DNA of 64,000 bases from Penelope pileata. Its lineage: Eukaryota; Chordata; Aves; Galliformes; Cracidae. Below are positions 38,754 through 51,950 of this stretch, in pieces (positions within the stretch are counted from its first letter, which is position 1; the number at the start of each line of letters is the position of its first letter). The DNA is taken from the NCBI GenBank assembly GCA_013396635.1, contig WBMW01000467.1:62001-126000 (forward strand), read 5' to 3'. Made by a program: the position numbers and the translations under genes. Under the pieces are notes generated by a model. It saw only the letters and a program-made list of their open reading frames with translations. It had not been told where the DNA came from and did no database searches.

Positions 38754-40460
38754 CTCCTTCTTTTCATTGCTCAAATACTTAAGGACAGCTAATTCATTGC
38801 CTTAGGATTTTTGTGTTGCTTAAAGTGGTTTAGTATGCTGATTTATTGTTGTTCATCTCAGACTCTGACAATCTGCTTAAAATTATTTAATCTTGTAGGT
38901 ATTTTGGAGCTCACATGTGGGTATAGATCAGAAAAGCCTTTTTAAAGTCTCTCTGCAAATTAAAATATTCTGGCAGTCAAATATTTTGATTTTTTTTTGG
39001 CATGTTAGATATTTAGGAACTTCTTGTCCTTTTATTTCTGGCAGACTTTATATATTAGCTGGTCAGCGAGTTTTTTTTTTCTGTGGCATGTCTTTAAATA
39101 TGGATTAGATTAAATCTTAAGTGTATCATGACAAGTTTTTTCAATTTGTTTGTAAATACCTTATCTGAAAGCTTATGTGAGAATAAGGGCTTTGAGTGTG
39201 TGTGGAGACTGGAAACTGAGCTGGGGTGGGTACTTTTGTAGTAAAACTGTCTGGAGTTCTTGCTTGATCGCTACTTTAATACAGTTTTTTAGAGATGTTT
39301 TGATGAACATTAAAATTAATAAATGAGATATGGTAGTAACAGATTTATATTCACACCTGGCATTTTCCATTCATATAGCAAAATATACATTCCTTTCTGC
39401 CAGCTTCCCCTACTTAACTTCTCCTCCAAAACAAATAGTGGTTACCAATATCCCAAAACTTGTGTGAGTCTTTTGTATTTTTCCAGGAGTCTTCTGCTTA
39501 CTCCTTCAGCTGGGTGTGCTCATGCTGTTTCTGCGCTACAGGTCAGTACTTGTGGCACAGTTAGGTGACATTTAATGGCCAGATAAGAAATAAGCACAGC
39601 ACTGCATCTTAACTCTCAATTCACTGACCTGTCAGATCTTCACACTTCACTGTTCTTTCATGCTTTCATGTTTTTATGAAAATTTCTGTTGTTCAGCACT
39701 CTTACAGTGTGGAAACTGTCATGTTTTTCTGCATTACCAATTTTTTTTTCTTTGTGAGAATAATAAAACAGCCAGCAGAAAAAAAATTGATCAAGCAAAA
39801 CAAAATCTTAAATGTATTGTCTAAAAATAAAATGGATTCATTGACTGTTGCCATTCTAGCAGGTAGATCACCCTTAGTCACAGCAGCGAAGGCTGCAGCA
39901 CGAGTGCCATTTGGCTCGTCTGTGCTAAGCACTCAGGGTACCCTGTGACTTGTTTTAAACATCTCGCAGTAATGGGCTGAAACAATTCATGCCCTCCCCT
40001 TCCCCTTCTTAGCTGGACCTGCTGCCTATCGGGAAGCATCAGGAGGATTTCAGGCACACAGCATTTCTTCAATTTGCTGTCAGTTCTTTAGGGTGCTGTT
40101 AGATTCAAGCTTTTGGGACTTTTCTGCAATCCTAAAAAGATTTTTCCTTGATCTTGTCAGATAGATTCTAACTGTTATTTGGGCATAAATTAAACAGTAG
40201 GAATAAAACAGTTGTTGCATCCTGTGATAGGGCTGTGTATATATTGCTCATTTCTCTAATCTTAGAGATCTTCAAAATATCCCTGCAATAAATTCCTCTC
40301 CTACAGAGGAATTAAGCGGTGTTCTACTTTGATGTTTCTTCACTGCCTCAGAAGGCCTTCATCTTCAATTTCATCTTTGCAAGTACATTCTTTTTCTATC
40401 TACATTACCTAATATAAAGTGTGAGACACGAATATGTCTAATCTGGGAATTTACTTATTC

Positions 40461-40485
40461 CTTTCTTTTCTTTTTTTTTTTTTTT
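40461..40485 (+). repeat. Pyrimidine/T tract
   Basis: CTTTCTTTTC followed by fifteen T. Simple low-complexity tract. Confidence 0.9.
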
Positions 40486-41555
40486 CAATCTTTGCCTTAC
40501 ATGTGATTTTTGGACTGTAAAAAGTCAGATTTTTCCTTCTGAGAAGCACCCTAATGTCCTGCTCCCTGAATTGACCTTAAGAAAAGAACTTGTCTTAACA
40601 GATTTTGATTTTTATACTAATTGGTTTGCTTGGTTTTAGTTTCTTGACAACTCTAAATGCCACTTCAAAGTTAGGAAAGCTTCCTGCCCCCCCTTTCCAT
40701 GACTGTGTAGACAACAGGCTGTCTAGTCACATAGCAGACTTGTGAAGAGGTTTCTTTTCTGCTTGAAAACAGTTGCCGTTGCCTGATCCGTGTTCTAGAT
40801 GATGCTTTCTTCTTTAATCTACTGTATCTCATTATTGGATGACACTGCTTTAACATCTGTACTGCATGGGGACTTCACTCTTCTGAGTGCTTGAGCTTTG
40901 CTTTCCCTCTCTTCCACCGCACACTGTAGACTGCAGGCCTTCATGTGTCCACCAGAGCGAGTGGGGCTTTTCATCCAGCAGTTGCTGAAGAGCCGAGTTT
41001 AAATGAGTGAGAACCCTTGGCTCTGAGATGATTTCAAGTACAGAGTGTCTTGCACAGGTTTGACCGTGACTAAAATGCTGTATGCTGCTTTCTAGAATTG
41101 GCATTACTTCCATCAAGTTATAGTTAGAAGATGCATCTTCCCTCATTTGAAAGTACAGTTGTAAACGGAATACTCAAGAACAACTTCTGAAATGTCTGCA
41201 TCTTAAATACAACTGGTGAATCACCTTCAGCTTCTACTACACATGCAAGTCTCTTTTACTGAGAGGTGCTCTATAAGTTTAATTCTTGAAATATTGATTA
41301 CGCTAGCTGCGAACAGTGCACTAGGAATGAGTTTTCCTGAATAACAATTTCCTGGCAGGTGGCTATGTCAATGGTTTCAGGCACTGTAAAATGAACTGGA
41401 AGGGGGGGCGGGTGGAAAGGCACATCCGCTTGTCCCTTCTGATCTAGTCTTGAACAATGCATTAATGAGTTGACTTCCATATTCCCATGGCCTTTTCTCT
41501 TGTCCTGCTTTTATGGCAGAAAGTAAAATTGGAGTTTTCTCTCATGTTTAAACTG

Positions 41556-41572
41556 TTTTTTTTTTTTTTTTT
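41556..41572 (+). repeat. T homopolymer
   Basis: Seventeen consecutive T with no adjoining retroposed sequence recognised. Confidence 0.9.
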
Positions 41573-41948
41573 GGTTTAAGCAGGCTTTGACTCTTGAGAG
41601 TGAGATGTCAAGCTAAGTGTGAATGACAAATATGTATTTCAGACTATGCTAGATTTCTTTCTGAGGCAGCAGAAAGAAAAACATTGGAGTGGATGCTGTC
41701 TTTAAAACTTGAATTTGTGAAGGGGAGCTGAGTACCAAGTACCAAGAGCTTCTGTTCCTTCAGATAAATGGGAGGTGCTCAGGTTTGGGGCTCAAATGCA
41801 ACCGCCAAGTGGTTATATGGAACAGGAATAGGACCTATGGAATAAGTTAATGGCTTTGTTCTCTCAGTCTGGAATCTCAAATTCTTAAATAGTACAAAAT
41901 TGGATTAGAAACAAAAATATGTTGGTGCAAAAGATGAAATTACTAATT

Positions 41949-42005
41949 CCCCCCCCCCCNNNNNNNNNNNNNNNNNNNNNNNNNNNNNNNNNNNNNNNNN
42001 NNNNN
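41949..42005. other. C homopolymer running into an assembly gap
   Basis: Eleven C (41949-41959) end exactly at a run of 46 N (41960-42005). The missing sequence is probably a continuation of a G/C-rich or homopolymeric stretch that stopped sequencing or assembly. The gap length may be an estimate. Confidence 0.9.
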
Positions 42006-45000
42006 AAAATTCAAGAAGTAGAGCATCTGTGTGAGGGTTTAGCATTTGTGTAGTGAGTTTGGTACTGTCCTGATGATAAAATCGTACAAGGTATACTTCA
42101 CATTAGGCCAAGGGAAAAAACTTGTGTTGCAACTCCAAATGTACTCTCTGACACAAGTAACCTTCAGTATTTATTTTGATTTTCCTACAAAGGCACTGTA
42201 GAACCAAATGAAATAGGTGAGTGTGATGTAGTGTGCAATTAATAAAATTGATACATATTTTGTTTGGCAGAATAACAAGGCAGTGAAATTACCGTGTTGT
42301 GGTGTGCAGTACACAGTCTGTTAGAAAGTGATTTTGATATATTGGCACTCAACTTTTATTTTATTAGTATACTGTATCATTAGTCTGGCACTTTGGGGGG
42401 TCTGATTTGGGCTTAGCTTATCAAGTTACAGGAAACCAAGAAATGCATTCTTATTAATTACAGAGAAGCAAATGAGAATTATTTTCAGATTATTATCTTA
42501 AGATTTTTGTGATTTTTGCTTTTTAAAAGAGTTTTTTAGTTGTTTCTTTACTAGAGGTTTATAGGGGGGAAAAAAGGGGAGGAGAGAAAATTTTTTTTTT
42601 TTTCTTTCCACCAACTTGTTGATTAAAAACACAATAATGAATGTGTGGTATACTCAAAGTACAAATCAGTAGGTCTGAAGGACATACTGTTGAGTATTAA
42701 AGGATGTAATTAATGGATTCACTGAACCACTGGTAATTATTTTGAAGTAGATAGATAACTGAGGCTATCAGCAGCTTGCTAAAATAAATTAGTTGAAATA
42801 ATAATATTCATAGATCATAGGTTTGCTTCTGTAAGTCTGGCTTTAGTACCTAGCAGCATAAATAGAGTAAGTAAGTACCTGGTACGGGTCCTGAAGTCAT
42901 GAAGCCTTTTTGCCTCTATTGCTATTCCCCTGGTTGACTAGGAAAACAAAATTGACAGAAAAAGACCTCACTTGTATTTAAAGTTTAGGTAATAATCTAG
43001 ATCTGGACTTGAGTATTCACCTGCCTAGCTCGCAGTGGAAACACTCCAAAGTTCAAGTTTCATATGAGCTTAACTTTCTTAGTGAATTGAGACCACGGTG
43101 AAAACTCCAAAATTTCACTTTCATAAGCATGAAGTGTCTATCTGATGGTAGAAGGCCTTAGCCATGGCAAAAAATAAAAAAGATATTATTCAAACAGTCA
43201 TTTCGTATGAACGAAGGTATGAAGGAGAGAACTGGGAAGAAAGCTATGTCACCTTTGAGAAGGAGCTGAGAGTAAATCAACCCAAGGGAATTTTCTTAGT
43301 CTTGTTTGGAAATAAGTTTATCATCACCATCAAGTCACTGAAAAGTCTAAAACCTGAGAAATTAAGAATATTCAAGAACATTGAATATTATTATTGACTT
43401 ATTCTTCATTGACTTATTTTCATTTTTGTACCTTAATTTACAATTTCGCTTGAAGCGTACGTCCCTTCTTTGCTGTGTATTTTTCTTTTTATCAGAAGAT
43501 GCTTCTGGGATGTCACCTGAGGTAACAGTGTCAAGCACAAGGCATGGTGCTTCTTGGGAAGCCAAGAATCCCGCCCAGAGCAATAATCTGGCTTCACGCT
43601 ATTTCACGTCTCTTGAGGTTTATGTTGTCTCCAAAGTATTGGCAAAGAGCTGATAGCAGGATAGTAACCACTGTAACCCAAAATAAATTGCTGTAGCTGT
43701 GGCTGGTGGTATCAAGAGGCAGAACACAGTCAGCCCTTTCCTGCTTTAGCAGTTGCTAGCACAGCCCTTCAATGAAAGGTAAACAGAAAAAGTCATGAGA
43801 GAAAATGGATGATGCTGTCCTCTTGTGTTATGAGTTTTATTTTATTTTTTTAATCGTATCACTTATTCATTGTAGTGGAGTAAGTATCGTGCTGTAATTA
43901 ATTTTGTTCAACTTTGTGCCATAGCTGAAACACCTTTGACATTTCTTTCTTAAATTTGTAAGCCTTGAATGCAAGACCTTTGTTCTTGAAAACAGATTGA
44001 CGTAAAAATAAAGAAATAAAGGAAACATAATGATGAGTATAATCAGAGGTCGTTGCCAAATAAGGTGCTGTAGGCCTTGGTGTCTGGTCTGGTTTTACTT
44101 GCCACCATCACTAATGACTTAAGGAAGACATTGAATTGGATTGATTTTGTTGAAAATCAGTTGAGAACTAATGGCAACATGCTGATGATTAACAGTGGAA
44201 ATGGTACAAGGTGGCAAAGGAGGGCGTCATATGATGAGGAGTGTTTACTTCTTAGATAAGAAAGAAACCACAGCTGGGAAGTAGGAATAAAGGAGAGAAA
44301 TAAAAAACGACATGAATTTGTAATTCTAAAGAAGATGAATTTTTATATTAAGGCAGAGAAAGACAGACCAATGAATGTAACGACTGCACAGAAGACATAG
44401 AGTCATTAATTCATTTCATGGATCAGCAAAGTAATAATCCCTTGCTGGTTAAGTAAAAGTTTCAGATCTTGCTATCTCCATACCCAAAAGCTGTTAACAG
44501 ATCCAAGACAATTGAAGGGAATAGCGTGACTGAACATCTCAGAGTGAATCATGGAAAAAATTCAAGATTTGAATTTGCATGGCTCTTTCAAAAGTCACAT
44601 AAAGCTTGTAAGACTATTTTAAAACTCTCTGTCTTAGCTTAAAATTGAGGATATTGTGGAGTGAAGGCCAGGCTGCTTGCTTAGGAGGGACCATGTCACA
44701 TGCAACTCTGGTACAGCCAGAGATAGGGAGCAAGAGCAGACTTCTTGGGTGCCTGTTTTTGTAGGAGAGTGGATTGAACTTTCTTCTATTGAAACAAGGT
44801 AGTGTTGTGTGTATGCAGGTGAACTTCCTAGCTTTTATTACAATGAGATTACCAATCTCATCAATTAGATTTTAGTCTAATGATGTGTGCCTTGCCTGTC
44901 TTATGTTTAGTGGAATTCAATTAGCAAACGGTTGTGCTGCTGTTCCGTGTGTTAAATGGTGTTTTTTGTTGGCGTGGGGCAGTTGTGGATATGGAAATTA

Positions 45001-48000
45001 TGGGAAAGCATTTGAATCAGAATTCCTGTCTGAAGATGCTTCTGATGTAGGCCTTTCAAACAGAATTCCTTTAAAAAGATTGTGTGAAACAAATTTCCGT
45101 TAATGTGATGGCACTAGATTTCTTAAAATGAGGAAATCATTTCTGTGCTTTCATAACACACCAGTTCACAACTAATATCTGTTTTTTTCTTTTTATTCTA
45201 GTACATGAGAAACTATAAAGCACCAGTGACAAAGGTTCAGAAATGTTGACAAATGAGTGATTAATTCCACATGAGAATAAGTGTCTGCTCTATTCCTTGG
45301 CAAGAAATTTGAATGTGGAAGGGTAAGCTGCTTTAATAGTTGCTGCTAGCTACTTTTCTATAAAGTAATATGCAAATATTTGAAATCTTATGGTTGAGTG
45401 GTTCTGATTTCTTTAATGATTGTGGAATTCAAGTCAGATGGTTTTTTCTTTTCCATTTGAAGTGCTTTTGTCCAAGCCAAAAGGCTAAGGTTATGGACTG
45501 TGGTGGTAGTGGGAGGTGTTCGTGTCCATTTTCACTATTAAGCAGTGCTGTTGACATGGTCAGCCTTTGAGTGTCTGACAGCTCCGGTCTGTTGACTCAA
45601 AGCTCTGGCAGTTAAAGTTACTACGTTTCAGTAACCATGCTGCTGAGAGAATTAAGCCTTTTGGCATGGCTATTGAAAATCAATTTTTCCTCTCCTGTTT
45701 TTTTTGTTTGATTGTTTTTATCCCNCCTCCCTTCTTCACACCTGGAAACTTGGTTCTTCGATTGGAAGCACTGGTGCAATCTCTCTGCTTCTCTTTAGTG
45801 CAGAGAGAAAGGCTTGCCTGGATAAAGGCAGCAGCTGTGAGGTTTCTATGGATTTATTGGAAAAAGTGTAAAACTTGGGAACTTGATGAATGAGGGTTAT
45901 TTATGGAGGTGGCTGTGATGTGCTTGTCTAAAACATGAAATAATAAAGCTGAATGTTTTTTAAGCGTAGGGAACTAGGAGTCTTTGGAAAACTGAATGTT
46001 TTGTTTAGCTCAGTGAAAGGAAGGTAAGCTGAAAGTTTGTGGCAAATTTTTGTTGTTCTAATGTGAGAATAAACAAAAGCATTTTTACCGATCTAAAGGC
46101 TGACATTTTCTCTTGGCTTGCTCTAAAACCCATTCTTGCAATTGAAATAAACAAGTATGTATCACTTCATTTGATTATAAATCCAAAAATCCTCTGAAGG
46201 TACCTCTGAGAAAGTGTGGAACTAGAAGTCAGATTCATCCGAGTCTGCCGGATGCTGCTGCGCTTTCCCAGAGGCCATCGTTAGTATGGCACCAGGATGG
46301 ATCCTGCTCTGACACTATAGCCTCCTAAAAATGCTCCCTTCATTTCATGACTTCTCAAAACCAAACTGCTAGTTTGCATTTCCTGTTGACCTCCCTCATG
46401 CATCTTGATGTTCTCAACATTAGGTGTATGCAAATACTATCTACGTTTCAGTGAAAAGCTCCTTAGATTTGGAATTATTGTCATGGTATCATGTTGTAGC
46501 AGAATGAAGGATGACTTCAACTGTTGCTGATTTTCAAGAAGTCATTGTGTGCTTACGACATTTATTTTGGTATTTCCCAACTTGGTCTTAGACATATCAT
46601 ATGATTCTCATTTCCTGGTTGGTTGGGATGAAAGGCTGACAGGCTGTCATTTTTGACTTTATTTATAAAATAAAACAGAAGATATATTAATCTTTAGCTT
46701 TATTCCTTAGACTGTTTCACTACATAGTCAAGAGTTTGTAGAAAGACCCTTCTCACAGGGTGAGTGAGAGCTGTAACAGAAACAAAATCAAAGCTTGTTA
46801 GTTGCAAAAGGATCTTGTAGCCGAAGAACAAATGGAAGGAGACAAATCTCTTCCATGCATGCGCTGGATTCTCCCTTTCTCTCTGCACTTGAAAAAGATT
46901 GATGTCTCCCTTCCCACAGCATGGAGCAAAGCCAGACCCATTGTAGAGAAACATCACTGAGGGGACTGATTTCCTGACCAAAACATGGAATAATTATGTA
47001 GGTATAGATTTACTTGAAGCAGATTTGTTTAATATGCTTAGATACAAATTCTTGTGTCGATTTTGCTGATCTGCAGCAGGCTTATGCAGTATGTGGGCTT
47101 CTGGAGCTTAAAGACAAAGCTGTTTGTGTGTGTAAAACCCTTTCTTTACTGTAAGAGCATTGAATCCTTGGTAAAGGTGTCGGTAAATTTAGTATCCATC
47201 CTTTACTGTGAGCAAAGAATGTAGCATTGCAAGGTTACAGCAGAAATTACATGGAATATCCATACACTCACGCACAGAAATCTTTAGGGCCAGGATTAAT
47301 TAGTGACACTATCAAGATTTGATATTGACCAGTGGCAGGATCTAAAAACCTTAAAATTGTGAATGAGTTGTAATTTCACTGTAGTGAAGTTAAAGGAAAT
47401 GTTTCATCTTTCCTCTATTATTTTGGTGAGGCTTAAAATTTGTTTTTATTACAGCAGTAATGTATTGCAGTAGTAAATAGTAGGAGACTCTACTCTGCAT
47501 GACCTGGTTCAGCTAGATAACACTATTGATTTTATTTAATTCTCTTTTTTCAGTGCCTCTGCTTTAGTTAATTTTAACTCCATTTCTCGTTCTTGATTAA
47601 CTTAGTGGTAAGTTGTCATTACAGCATTTGACTCCCTAAGGACATGATCTATAAGGAAGGCAGATCTTTCCAGTGGAGGGTCATGATTTAGCTAATTTAC
47701 ACATAATTTAAACAGCAGTTGGCCTAATACCCTGAAGTGGAATTTGAGATACTTAAAGTCGGAGAGCTTAATACCATAAATTAGTGTTTAGGCTAAGTGC
47801 TCTTTAGAGACCTGCATGAGGAGCCAGTGGGACAAATAATGCCTGTTGTGTTCTTTTTTCAATAGGCAGGTCAAGTTAAAATCTCAAGAAAGATGAAGGT
47901 GGCGGTTGCACTTAATACAGAATTGCCATTTCTCATTTCAGTGGAAAGGTCTTGTTTCGTCCAAGTTACCATAATATTTGTTTGGCCAGACTTTGTATTT

Positions 48001-50280
48001 GGATTTATATTTTAATGGCCCATTCAAATAAATTAACATAATAAAAACGTCTTCATGCAGTTGGAGCAAGCTAATGAACTCTGACTTCTGCATTCCCTGA
48101 TGTTTTTCATTTCTTGCTGGTTAGTGCTGAGATGCTTGTAGCTACATAAAGCAATTTTTATAAGATATGGGGAATTTGTCTTCATATTAGCATCTAAATG
48201 GTTTTGTCAAGCTGAGCTGATATCTCAGAATGCTGCACAGAGGAGGTAGACTGAGGGTAAATGAGTTGAGTTTGTGTCTTTCCTGACTGTTTTGGCCCAG
48301 CCCCTGAAGTGTGACTGTCATTTCCCTGAAGAAAAGATGGTTATACGCTGAAACATTTCCTATGTACATTAATGCTGTGGTTTGTGGTACAAGTAAGTGT
48401 GGAAGGTGGCAGAGATAGTCCTGCTCTTTTCCTATTTGATAGTGGGTGTTGTCAGCCCCTACTTCTTGTTAGCACGTGGCAGGATAGAACTTCAATGGAG
48501 TATTTTGCCCTGACCGGTTCCCTGACAGTTTGCTGTGCAGGAGATCTTGTGCCTGTGCAAGAGCAAGGCTCTCTGGATTTTGAAAATCCTGCATGCGGAT
48601 CTTTAAGCCTACATTAAAAGCAGTGAAACCTAGTCTGAATGGCAAGGTGTCTGCCTGGCTGTGAATCTTTTGGAGGATGTTTAGGTGACACAGTGAGTTG
48701 TTGTGTACCAGTAGAAAAATCTAACTATATGCTTGGTGGTGCTGATCAGGGTCTTTATATTTAAATCTCTGTTTCTCTCCGCTGTTTCTGCCAGGCTGCC
48801 ATTGTACCTCCCTTCTGTCTGTCACTGGATCTCTGCTTCCCCTTGCAAGCAGCTGGGCTGCTATTATCACTGCTTTTTCTTGCTTGGCTTTATTGCCTGT
48901 GGTATCATTGTGTGTGATTGAAGATGCAAAATTGCTTCCAGGTGTGCTTCATGATATTACCTTTAGCTGCTTCTTATCACCTATATTACCAGCATCCTCC
49001 TGCCATTTGGGAGAGAGTCACTCCTTTTTAGGGGACCATTAAACTTTTCTGAAATTCAGCAGGTGGTGAAGATTCTGCCACATTTCTAATTAATTTCTCC
49101 TTTATAGGCAATTATCCTTTTTCTTAAACATGCTTGTAGGTTATATGATTTTTATTTTTAGTTCAGCATTAGGCTGTAACGTCTCTGAGAGTCAAGCAGT
49201 TATATCATTTTAAAACATTCTTATCTCAATTTTTTTACACTATTATTAAAGGAAATGGTGCATTGCTGTGCCGGTTGGCATAATGTGTAAGGTCAGACTC
49301 TTAACTGCCCTTCTTTTTAAGGTACAGGTGAGATGTAATTCTAGCTGCTTTATCCCTGCTAATTTAAATAACCATGGGAAGTGAGGATTTCTTTGTAGAA
49401 AAAAGGAGGCTATCAGTACCAAGATCGAACATTTTTGGATGCTCTACTGCATCAGTACTGCCCTTCTTTGCAATTTACTTATCTAGCAGAATAACCTGGT
49501 TGACTTAGTGCATGGTGAAAGGGACAAAGTATTGTTCCACCCAATCACTGACACTTGCTCTGCAGTGTGTCAGCTCAGCGTCTAATCTCATTCAAGAAAT
49601 GCTGTTAACTGGAAGTGCAAGTGTGATAGTCAGAATCTTTGGGCATTTCCTGAGCTGCAGGTTGAACTTTGTTGCAGTGATGTGATACATATTTGTCAGG
49701 TCAATTTAACTTTCCATGTTCCTTTCACCTTTGCATTTTCTTCCTTGTCACTGTTATTAATTTACATCCTCCTGATTAAACCTGTGTCTTCATTTCTGTG
49801 TGAAATGATGCATGTTATCTCTGCACTTTGGCATTGCTTGTGATTTATGCACTTGGTGTTTTTGGTTTCGTGTGACTCAAGAATGCACTCTCTGACATGG
49901 AATTCTTGCTTCTTTTTGCTTATGTATTGTTCAGTGAAAACCATTCTGGTGACCTTTGGGAATGTTGTATTAATCATAATAATGACTAAAGTATTCTGCT
50001 TTGTGTATTAAGTTGTATTTTGAATATTTCTTTGTCTGTGTGCTGCCAAGCAGCAAAACAGAAATGGCAATGGTGGAAAAGGTCTACAGGATGCTTGGAA
50101 ATAGTCAAAGATTGGCTTTCCTGAGATGTTAGAGGTAGAAGGAGAAGAGAGAAAGATCTCGTCTGTGTCCTGAATTCCAGATAATATTGGGAGAATTGAG
50201 AAAGGAAGTTTGTGTTATTTGCCTCCCATCTTTCCTTTTTATTTCTTCCAACTGCCTTAAAATCAAACAAAATAATACAG
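42006..50280. other. Unique AT-rich non-coding sequence
   Basis: No gene firmly recognised. The block contains a homopurine tract plus T run (42563-42603), a charged 77-codon frame with a good start context (43164-43397, discussed under findings), a single ambiguous base at 45725 and a small CpG cluster near 46240-46280. The 60-codon frame at 44077 and the others have no recognisable domain. Confidence 0.55.
42563..42603 (+). repeat. Homopurine tract abutting a T tract
   Basis: Twenty-eight consecutive purines (G6, A6, G4, then mixed GA) at 42563-42590 are followed directly by thirteen T. Such strand asymmetry can favour triplex (H-DNA) or bent DNA. Confidence 0.85.
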
Positions 50281-50540
50281 AACAAGAGGGAACAGTTTTA
50301 AGCTAAAAGAGGGGAGATTCAGATTAGATATTAGAAATTCTTTACTCAGAGTGTGGTGAGACACTGGAAGATGTTCCTCAGAAAAGCTGTGAATGTCCCA
50401 TCCCTGGAGGCATTCAAGGCCAGCTTGGATGGGGCCCTGGGCACTCTGATCTGGTGGCTGACGACCCTGCCCTGACAGGAGTTTTGGAACTAGATGGTCT
50501 TTAAGGGTCTTTCCAACCCAAACCAGTCTACTATTCTATG
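50281..50540 (+). mobile_element. CR1 LINE, 5'-truncated 3' fragment, plus strand
   Basis: 260 bp of CR1 3' end on the plus strand. Diagnostic stretches are the start (AACAAGAGGGAACAGTTTTA), CCCATCCCTGGAGGCATTCA, GGATGGGGCCCTGGGCA, and the end TCTTTCCAACCCAAACCAG followed by CTATTCTATG. It belongs to a different CR1 subgroup from the copies at 6465 and 61240, judging by the 3' UTR wording. A few bases appear to be missing after TTAGA (about 50334) relative to the family as I remember it. No target-site duplication is obvious. Confidence 0.96.
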
Positions 50541-51407
50541 AAAACAAAAGACACACCTCTATGATTATAAGCAATGTATGTTTATTTCTGAGCTAAACAT
50601 GATAGCATAAGCATCTTCTCAGCTGCTTAGCTGAGATCAGCCCTTTGGGTGTGGGGTAGAACTTGGTCGAGGAAAAGACACCGACAACTCAGAACTGCAC
50701 AAGAGCTCTTGTTCTAGTTTGTGTTTTATCTATGATAACTACATTCAGCAAAATTCTTAACTAAAATTATTTTACAATCTCATAAGTACTAAGGAAGTAT
50801 TAGAGATCCTTTATGGCTGACTGCAGACTTTTCTTGAAGGCAGTTGATAAAGCTAGTTACTGCTTAAAAACATGCATCAGTGCAAAGAAATACGCTTTCT
50901 TTTCAAAGTAAATAGAAAAACAAGTCAGAAATGAAAAAGGTTATGATAGTTCCTTACAACTTTTCAGAGTTGCTGCCATGTCAGCAGTCTAGCTTGTACA
51001 TTTTAGATGGATTGAACTCGTATAGTGTTTGAATCATTCCTACAAGTTCAGCGAGCTGACCCATTTCACTGTACGTTTTTTGTAGCGGACAGTAGCCACC
51101 ATATAGGTTTTGCAACAAAACCTTTCATGATTGCAGAAGTACCTGTGTCTTATATCAGCCTTGGCTTTATTACCACATTTTTCTGCTTTGGGATTTTATA
51201 ATTGTAAGTATTCTTAGCCCTTAAGACTTTTGTGTTCTTGAGGAGGGGGCAGAGAGAAAGAGAGAAGGCTGAATTGGGGCTATTCTGCTGACTCAACAGA
51301 GAGCTCTGTTTAAGAAAATTTTGAATCTGGGAAACCTTGTTTCCTGGCAATTCCTGGCTTTTCTCCTCTCCAGGATGCTCTGAGTGTAATTTTTATTAAT
51401 ATGCTGC
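50541..51407. other. Unique spacer between CR1 and solo LTR
   Basis: About 870 bp of AT-rich sequence with no repeat, open frame of note or RNA gene seen. Confidence 0.6.
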
Positions 51408-51950
51408 TGTGGTTTGACCCAGTAGATAGCTAAGTACCACACAGTCGTTCACTCACCACTGCCCCCTCCCCCAGTGGGATGGGGGAGAAAATTAGGAGAA
51501 AATACAGTAGAACTTGTGGATCGAGATAAAAACCATTTACTAAGACAGAAAAGGAAGTAGATGGAAATAGCAGTAATTATGCACAAAGTGATACACAAAG
51601 CAATTGCTCACCACCCACTGATCGATGCCCAGCCAGTCCCTGAGCAGTGGTCCCTCCCCAGCTAACTCCGCTCCCTTATGTTTACATGATGTCATAAGGT
51701 ATGGAATAGCCCTTTGGTCAGTTTGGGTCTGCTGCCTTGGTCCTGTCTCCTCCCAGCTCCCTGTGCCCCCTCAACCCCTTGGCTGGCAGAGCAATACAAG
51801 AAGCTGAGAGACCGAAATGTCCTTGGTTCTGTTCAACACTGCCACGAAATCAATACGTTATCAGCTTTGTTTCCCTTCTAGAACCAAAACATAGCCTCAT
51901 ACCGGACACTACAAGAAAGACAACTTCTGTCCCATCTAGAAACTAAGACA
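51408..51950 (-). mobile_element. Solo LTR of an avian endogenous retrovirus, minus strand
   Basis: A 543-bp unit starts TGTGG (51408) and ends GACA (51950), with the TG...CA termini typical of retroviral LTRs. Plus-strand stretches such as CAGTGGGATGGGGGAGA, GCTCACCACCCACTGATCGA and CCCTTTGGTCAGTTTGGGT match an LTR family that I recognise as widespread in birds; I am not certain of its repeat-library name and think it is ERVL-like. From that family's layout the promoter (TATA-like, degenerate here) reads on the minus strand. There is no gag, pol or env sequence on either side, so it is a solo LTR left by LTR-LTR recombination. The flanking 5-mers (GCTGC and TGCCA) do not form a clean target-site duplication, so the insertion is old or an end is misplaced. 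Confidence 0.9.

Larger units (their letters stand above)
28346..41959. other. Unique AT-rich non-coding sequence
   Basis: No gene recognised. The longest frames are 139 codons (30897-31316) and 110 codons (33073-33405), with no recognised domain. The block holds a homeodomain-site-like cluster (32300-32395), a (TA)n run (34480-34495), an A run (34824-34836), an (ATT)n tract (35342-35362), a CpG patch with a CRE/ATF-like site (35521-35600), an alternating purine-pyrimidine stretch (38707-38753), pyrimidine and T runs (40461-40485, 41556-41572), and a C run entering the gap. Confidence 0.55.

Noticed and set aside
44077..44259. Possible retrotransposon ORF remnant
   Set aside because: A superficial likeness to reverse-transcriptase tail wording could not be carried over more than a few residues.
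51625..51946. Two plus-strand frames of 60-69 codons
   Set aside because: They lie in the antisense strand of the solo LTR, which encodes no protein.
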